A stretch of DNA of 64,000 nt from Prochlorococcus sp. scB243_498I20 (GTDB taxonomy: Bacteria > Cyanobacteriota > Cyanobacteriia > PCC-6307 > Cyanobiaceae). A program made the position numbers and the translations under genes. A model generated the notes under the pieces. That model saw only the letters and a program-made list of their open reading frames with translations, was not told where the DNA came from and did not search any database. Position 1 is the stretch's first letter. Each line of letters begins with the position of its first letter. Where the stretch lies: contig JFMR01000049.1 in NCBI GenBank assembly GCA_000635015.1, forward strand, positions 18,538 through 82,537, written 5' to 3'. Below are positions 58,982-64,000 of the stretch, piece after piece.

Positions 58982-59842
58982 ATGGGAAAAAAGAATCCAA
59001 AGATTTCAAAATATATAGCAAGACCTCTAATAAGATTTGGCATTCCCCTAAGTGTAATGGGTCTCCTGTTAAAGGAAGGTATAGATATAAACCTAATTAA
59101 AAGTGCATTTTTAGCATTCTCTGTAATTGGATTTTTTATTACTTTAATAAATATAGTCCCAATATTTAAGAAGAGGCTTCCAAATTACACATTGCAGCTG
59201 GCAGGCCTAATAGGTAATACATCATTTCTTGGAATACCAATTGCGCTAGCTCTTCTTCCTTCAACAACTATCAATTTCACTATTGGATTTGATTTAGGAA
59301 CAACACTTTTTGCTTGGATATTTGGACCTTTTTTGCTTCAAGAAAAGTCCAATAGCAACAACATCCCAAACATCAAAGGGCTATTAAATGCATTGATAAA
59401 TAGCCCTGCATCAAGAGGGATTATCGGGGTACTACTTGCATATCTTTTTCAAATAGATGAATTTTTAGGCAATTATCTTTGGATTCCTGCAAGAATAGTT
59501 ATTGCTATAGCAATAATAATTGTGGGAACAAGACTTGGAATAATCACAAATCAAAATGAGAGGATTTTAGATCTAAATGAAAAAATTAAATTTTCAATTT
59601 TTTTAAAGTTATTTATTCTTCCCTTTATTATTTTCTTAATATCCAAATTCTTAAGTTTCAACTCCTATCAATCATCTGCGCTAATTCTTCAGGCAGCAAC
59701 CCCAACGGCAATATCCACAATATTAATGGCAGAAGCTTATGATGTGAAACAAAAAATAGCTTCAAAAATTCTTTTTACTACAACCTTAATTTCAATAATT
59801 ACAATTCCTCTATTAAAGGTGTTTATGAATTTATATATTTAA
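58982..59842 (+). CDS. AEC (auxin efflux carrier) family transporter
   Basis: A 286-residue membrane protein with about nine helices. RFGIPLSVMGLLLKEGI, LIGNTSFLGIPIALALLP and the C-terminal LILQAATPTAISTILMAEAY are typical of AEC permeases that export organic anions or amino-acid-like solutes. The ATG at 58982 cuts into the first helix: the frame upstream codes for INIIPLLIFGFL but has no ATG, GTG or TTG, so the true start is unclear. Confidence 0.85.
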   Translation: MGKKNPKISKYIARPLIRFGIPLSVMGLLLKEGIDINLIKSAFLAFSVIGFFITLINIVPIFKKRLPNYTLQLAGLIGNTSFLGIPIALALLPSTTINFTIGFDLGTTLFAWIFGPFLLQEKSNSNNIPNIKGLLNALINSPASRGIIGVLLAYLFQIDEFLGNYLWIPARIVIAIAIIIVGTRLGIITNQNERILDLNEKIKFSIFLKLFILPFIIFLISKFLSFNSYQSSALILQAATPTAISTILMAEAYDVKQKIASKILFTTTLISIITIPLLKVFMNLYI

Positions 59843-59935
59843 ACAACTTGAACTAAAGAATACACCATGAGCATGATTAATGAATATTGTAAAGATTATA
59901 TCCTGATAACTAAATAATGTCTTAAGATTTAAGGT

Positions 59936-60187
59936 ATGAAGTCAGCAAACCCTGAAAATGAATATATCCCTTTAGATCTAAGGATTTCTGTGAGGAGGGA
60001 TACTCTAAGGCTTATCTCAGAGATGGCTCAAGATATGGGAATAAGCATTAATGAAGTTTTTAGTTTTTTAGCCGAAGATTCTGTCATCGATCTCGAATTA
60101 ATGGAAGATTTAAATAAAATTGATATCCCAAGCAAGTGCAGCATTGATGATTTAAAAAATGCTCTTCTTAAAAAGAGACTTTGTTAA
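59936..60187 (+). CDS. Small protein, possible ribbon-helix-helix regulator
   Basis: An 83-residue protein. The strand-helix-helix pattern LDLRISVRRDTLRLISEMAQDMGISINEVFS could be a ribbon-helix-helix DNA-binding domain, the small fold of MetJ/Arc. The tail is acidic. This is a structural guess from pattern. Its end overlaps the GT39 gene by four bases on the other strand. Confidence 0.5.
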   Translation: MKSANPENEYIPLDLRISVRRDTLRLISEMAQDMGISINEVFSFLAEDSVIDLELMEDLNKIDIPSKCSIDDLKNALLKKRLC

Positions 60188-61989
60188 AATTTTTCAACTT
60201 TTCTATTTTCCCAGTCAGATTTATAACCACTTTCAACTAGAAATCTTGAATACTTATTCAAATCACTTTTTTGAATTCGCCATAAATTATAAATCCCAAA
60301 TTTACCCAATTTCTGATGATTAATTTTTGACCATTGCTGATGGCGGGAAGAGTATTCATCTATCACCACCAATAGAGATTTGTATTCATAATCAGGTTGA
60401 TCCTCATAATTCTTCCTCCTATCAGTATTTAGCCTTTCTGAAAGATTAATTAACCCCTCATCAGTGTTTGGTTCATAAAAAACTATTTGCCTCGAATAAT
60501 AGTGTAATGACGGTTTTCTTATACCGATCATTGCTAAAGTTTCCCTCCCCTCGCGAATATCTAAAATTAATTCTGAGATATTCCTTAAAGGTAATTGTCT
60601 AGAAGTATCTGCTAATTTCCTTATTGGGGACATCAAAAAAGATTGTCCAATTAAAAGTAAAATTTGAAGATAAAGAAGGATATTTTTGGATTTTAAAGAA
60701 AACAAAATTACTGCAATAAGTGTAAATGAAGAGAAGAATAATTTGGCTTTAAAAATTATCCCAGAGCTTATTAGTTCAGATGCAAGATTAGGCATTTCAG
60801 GGTCATTTATTGAACTTAACCAATTATTTGAGAAAAAGAATGCTATTGAAACACCAAATAAAATTAAAATACTAAAAATCCATAAATATAGATAATTTTT
60901 ACTTGAATTTTTTAAGTTTATAAAGCTATTACTAATCAAGATTGCAGCTGCTGGAATTGCTGGCAGCCAATAACTAGGTAGTTTTGTAGCAGAAAGGCTA
61001 AAGAAAATCAAAACTGATATTAACCAACATAGGGAATATGTATAAAGGGTCTCACTGACATTGCAACTTTGTTTTGAACTTTTCAAGAAATCCCTAAAAG
61101 CTTTGAATATCCCGTGATACAAAAAAGGCGTAAATGGTAATGAGGCCAATATCATTATGTAAAGAAAAAACCAGAATGGTTCAGCATGATTATTTACAAC
61201 TGAGGTATATCTTTGAAAATTATGGTAACCAAAAAAATTGTCCCAAAAAGGCTTTCCCTCTTTTATTAGTTCTAAAATGTACCATGGAACACTTATAAGT
61301 ATTGTTATTAAAAAACCTTTCTTAGGATTTATCTTACAAATCAACTTTTTCCTATTCTTCTGACTAAATAAGAAAGATGTAATAGTCATTAATGCCAGAA
61401 CAAATGCAACAGGTCCTTTAGTTAAAATTGCAAAACCTAAAAATACCCAAGCAGAAATACATTGGTCATTATTTTCACTTGCCATTCTTCTCCAAAACAA
61501 AAGCAGGCTAATCCCCAAGGTTCCAGTTAAAAGGGCATCACTTACAGCAGTTCTACTCCAAATAATTATTAGTGGAGACAAAGCAAAGCTTAAAGATGCA
61601 ACTATTGGAGTGAGGAATTGCCTATCACTCTTCTGTGGCCAACAAAACAAAGTATCTCCAATCATCAACATTAAAAATAATGATCCCAAAGCAGAAGGAA
61701 GTCTTGCTGAGAGTGTCCCTAAACTATCCCAAATCTCGTTATTCGGTAATGAGTAAAAAAAACCCATTAGCCAATAGATTAATGGAGGCTTATCAAAGCG
61801 GAACATTCCATTGACCTTTGGTGTTATCCAGTCACCTGATTCACTCATCGCCCGCGCCGCAGAGGCAAATAAAGGGGGCGTTTCATCCACCAATCCTGTA
61901 GTACCTAAACCTAAAATAAATATAATGATCCCAGAGATTAAAACTATTGTTGAGTTTAAAAGCCTTTTTTTTGAGTTCAGAAGAATCAT
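60184..61989 (-). CDS. GT39-type integral-membrane glycosyltransferase (ArnT/PMT-like)
   Basis: A 601-residue polytopic glycosyltransferase. The N-terminus LVDETPPLFASAARAMSESG then W has the ARNT/PMT catalytic acid in DETP, and the first loop RFDKPPLIYWLMG and the ARLPSALGSL helix are standard. About 11 helices precede a soluble C-terminal domain (SRQIVFYEPNTDE). It transfers sugar from polyprenyl phosphate to lipid or protein at the cell surface. The next gene on this strand (62004-63080) is a second glycosyltransferase. Confidence 0.88.
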   Translation of the reverse strand: MILLNSKKRLLNSTIVLISGIIIFILGLGTTGLVDETPPLFASAARAMSESGDWITPKVNGMFRFDKPPLIYWLMGFFYSLPNNEIWDSLGTLSARLPSALGSLFLMLMIGDTLFCWPQKSDRQFLTPIVASLSFALSPLIIIWSRTAVSDALLTGTLGISLLLFWRRMASENNDQCISAWVFLGFAILTKGPVAFVLALMTITSFLFSQKNRKKLICKINPKKGFLITILISVPWYILELIKEGKPFWDNFFGYHNFQRYTSVVNNHAEPFWFFLYIMILASLPFTPFLYHGIFKAFRDFLKSSKQSCNVSETLYTYSLCWLISVLIFFSLSATKLPSYWLPAIPAAAILISNSFINLKNSSKNYLYLWIFSILILFGVSIAFFFSNNWLSSINDPEMPNLASELISSGIIFKAKLFFSSFTLIAVILFSLKSKNILLYLQILLLIGQSFLMSPIRKLADTSRQLPLRNISELILDIREGRETLAMIGIRKPSLHYYSRQIVFYEPNTDEGLINLSERLNTDRRKNYEDQPDYEYKSLLVVIDEYSSRHQQWSKINHQKLGKFGIYNLWRIQKSDLNKYSRFLVESGYKSDWENRKVEKF

Positions 61990-62003
61990 TTAATATATTA
62001 ATT

Positions 62004-63080
62004 TTATTTATATTCGATGATTACCTTATTAAGCCAGTTCACAACCTTGTTAGCAAATATATCTGTTGAAGCATTTTTTTCTACCCATTCTCTACATTTA
62101 TGACGCCTTATTTTTTCAATAATCTCTACATAGGAAAGCATATTTTTTTTATCATCAGGATCAGCAAGATAACCTGTTTGCCCATGCTGAATAATTTCAC
62201 TAGGGCCTCCCCTTTTATAAGATATTACTGGCACGCCACAGGCTAAAGCTTCAACAACTACGTTCCCATATGCCTCATTCCATTTGGGAGTATTTAGCAA
62301 CCCTCGGCATTTACCAAGTTCTTTTTGTAATTGATCGGTAGATAAAAAACCCATCCAATCTATAGCGCCTTGAGGGAATGATTTTTCTATCTTTGAGGCA
62401 TACATCTCATCTTCAATAAGTCCCCAAACTTTTAATTTTTCCCCAAGTTCATTTGCCACAAAAACTGCATCTTCCAAACCTTTTTCTGGAGCCACTCTTC
62501 CAACCCACGCTAAGGGCCCCTTCACTGAATCTTGAAAAATATAATTATTTAAATTAAACCCATTCCCAATAATTGTTGGTTTTTTAATGAATGGATAATC
62601 ATTCGCTTGCATTTTTGAATGAAAAGCAAAATTGTTAGGATATTTACCATAAACCCTTGATATTAAATTACTAATTACTGAACTTTCAGAACCCATACTA
62701 ATAATATGCGCAATGGGTATCTCTGAATTTAAAGTCATCCAAATAGGCAACCAATCATAGGACATGTTCAACAATAAATCTGCATTTTTAGCGATTTCCA
62801 ATCCCTTTTCAAGCATTCCTACTAAAAGAGAATTTTCTGGGATACTCACGGGTGAATTGTAATTTTGATGCTGCCAACTAATTTGATCTTCACCTTCCAC
62901 AAAATGTAATTTTGCTTCTACATTACTTTCATGTAACTTAGAATTTTTTGGAGCTACAACCTCAACAGAATGACCTAAAGAAATTAAACCTGAAACTAAT
63001 GAATTTAAAGTTAATTCAACTCCACCACCTTTGCCACTCCCTAAAAACCCTATTGGAGTACTAATCAAAACTATTCGCAT
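62004..63080 (-). CDS. GT4 family glycosyltransferase
   Basis: A 358-residue GT-B enzyme. Glycine-rich LISTPIGFLGSGKGGGVELT at the start is the N-terminal Rossmann entry. The C-terminal lobe has LAWVGRVAPEKGLEDA, DWMGFLSTDQLQKEL, and the catalytic E-x7-E region EAYGNVVVEALACGVPVISY with KRGGPSEII. It adds a sugar from a nucleotide donor to a surface glycan or lipid. It directly precedes the GT39 gene in transcription, 14 bases apart. Confidence 0.9.
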   Translation of the reverse strand: MRIVLISTPIGFLGSGKGGGVELTLNSLVSGLISLGHSVEVVAPKNSKLHESNVEAKLHFVEGEDQISWQHQNYNSPVSIPENSLLVGMLEKGLEIAKNADLLLNMSYDWLPIWMTLNSEIPIAHIISMGSESSVISNLISRVYGKYPNNFAFHSKMQANDYPFIKKPTIIGNGFNLNNYIFQDSVKGPLAWVGRVAPEKGLEDAVFVANELGEKLKVWGLIEDEMYASKIEKSFPQGAIDWMGFLSTDQLQKELGKCRGLLNTPKWNEAYGNVVVEALACGVPVISYKRGGPSEIIQHGQTGYLADPDDKKNMLSYVEIIEKIRRHKCREWVEKNASTDIFANKVVNWLNKVIIEYK

Positions 63081-63108
63081 TATTAGACTTTTTACAAAAA
63101 GACACTAA

Positions 63109-64000
63109 TTAAATAGTAGTATCAGAAAACTTATTTTCCCATAAACTCTTTCTCTGGCTAACAAAAAATACCGAGATAAGAACAAACCCCACTCCTATCC
63201 ACTGCACAATAGTTAGTCTTTCATCTAACCAAACACCTCCACTGAGAAGAGCAAATACTGGTGTTAAAAATGCAAGAGTGCTAAATCCAGTTATTTCTTT
63301 ATTATTTGCAAAATAGAAAAATAATCCATACGCTATTGCTCCTCCAAAAATACTTGCAAATGACATAAGTCCCCAATCAAATATTGACCAATCTGGAATT
63401 ATTTTAAAATTTGATTGTAAGCAGTGCTTAATAATTAAGGGGAAACTCCCTAAAACCATATGCCAACCTGTAACTGCAACTGGATCACTTTTAGTGCAGG
63501 TGAATCTAATTAAAATTGTTCCTAATGCCATAGCAAGAGAAGCTGCAAGCATCCAAAGTTCTCCAAAATTAAAAGAAATATCATTAATTGACCCATCAGA
63601 CATCAACCACCAATTTCCCAAAAATTCTTGTGGAACCCCTAAAAATACTATTCCTCCCAAGCCAAAAAGCAGTCCTAACCATCCTATTGGATTAATTAAA
63701 TTACCAAAAATTGCTCTCGCTAAAATAGCTACTAAAAGAGGTTGAGAATCAATTAAGACAGAACCTAAACCTGCTCCAGTTTTTTCAATACCATAAGTCA
63801 AAAACAACTGAAAAAAAGTAGCATCGACAATCGTAAAAACAAAAAACCACTTCAGATCGCACTTATAAATTTTTAAATCTCTTTTAAACAAATATGTTGT
63901 TATTAGAACAAGAATCCCTGCAGGAAGTAACCTTAAAGAAGCCACAAACTCTGGCCCAGCACTAGATACTAAAGGAGTCATGGCTGCCATTGAAGTACCC
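63109..64000 (-). CDS. EamA/DMT family transporter (5' end outside the window)
   Basis: The visible 293 residues form about nine to ten helices of two EamA repeats. FVASLRLLPAGILVLI, and GLGGIVFLG, then the second repeat with GWHMVLGSFPLI, AIAYGLFFYFANN and STLAFLTPVFALLSG are landmarks. It is a drug/metabolite exporter of unknown substrate. The ATG at 63990 is likely internal because the reading frame stays open to the window edge and codes for GTS before it, as in the family. Confidence 0.85.
   Translation of the reverse strand, partial: GTSMAAMTPLVSSAGPEFVASLRLLPAGILVLITTYLFKRDLKIYKCDLKWFFVFTIVDATFFQLFLTYGIEKTGAGLGSVLIDSQPLLVAILARAIFGNLINPIGWLGLLFGLGGIVFLGVPQEFLGNWWLMSDGSINDISFNFGELWMLAASLAMALGTILIRFTCTKSDPVAVTGWHMVLGSFPLIIKHCLQSNFKIIPDWSIFDWGLMSFASIFGGAIAYGLFFYFANNKEITGFSTLAFLTPVFALLSGGVWLDERLTIVQWIGVGFVLISVFFVSQRKSLWENKFSDTTI

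Noticed and set aside
1..64000. CRISPR arrays, transposases, integrases or rRNA
   Set aside because: No regular spaced repeats, no recombinase or transposase frames and no rRNA were seen on either strand.

Overview
The window is about 64 kb of an AT-rich, gene-dense cyanobacterial chromosome. It is best explained as a high-light-adapted Prochlorococcus. The evidence is psbD/psbC, ycf4, ycf39 and petM together with six high-light-inducible (Hli) proteins, the marine-picocyanobacterial micro-families DUF1651, DUF2839, DUF3303, DUF3386, DUF3721 and DUF1824, very short intergenic gaps, dominant AGA arginine codons and a Yfr2-type ncRNA.

Layout. 1-13.6 kb is an accessory-looking stretch of very small genes, many under 60 codons, broken by rluF (2.2-2.9 kb), an SRAP/HMCES DNA-protein-crosslink gene (3.4-4.0 kb) and a probable metal/redox cluster (7.0-9.1 kb: MauE-like, DUF411, DUF3721, PepSY-helix). 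13.7-17.6 kb has a Na+-dependent transporter, SelO and a cupin. 17.6-21.4 kb is a second small-gene stretch holding four of the Hli genes. 21.4-45.9 kb is core genome: ychF, HlyD-like adaptor-polA-cysS, dxr, pntA1-pntA2-pntB, NTRC thioredoxin reductase, infA, petM-ycf39, ilvH, ycf4, psbD-psbC, maf, cobQ. 46.1-51.8 kb is variable: a GC-rich triplicated outer-membrane barrel, a VTT-type membrane protein, Yfr2, a rhomboid, candidate small RNAs, and a polysaccharide-lyase cargo beside tRNA-Ser(CGA). 51.9-64 kb returns to housekeeping and cell-surface genes: futA, glyQ, DUF1824, a MIF-like tautomerase, flavodoxin, a peroxiredoxin-like protein, SemiSWEET, an AEC transporter, GT39 and GT4 glycosyltransferases and a DMT exporter.

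How the genes fit together. Several sets serve the photosynthetic membrane: D2 and CP43 of photosystem II, Ycf39 (a PSII assembly factor that works with Hli proteins), PetM, Ycf4 and the Hli proteins. Iron economy is represented by FutA and flavodoxin, and thiol redox control by NTRC, pnt and two ferredoxin-type proteins.

The most unusual features are: (1) a lyase gene with foreign codon use lying between tRNA-Ser and degenerate copies of that tRNA's 3' end, which looks like a small tRNA-anchored (tycheposon-like) insertion; (2) a 564-residue barrel whose GC-rich, three-repeat body is joined to an AT-rich start; (3) structured non-coding stretches at about 5.66-5.85, 10.37-10.46, 49.85-49.98 and 50.2-50.3 kb; (4) a 19-bp promoter-like motif, TTGACANNNGATCTAAAAT, found five times and always reading into minus-strand accessory genes. 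All functional names are from reading motifs by eye; no searches were run.
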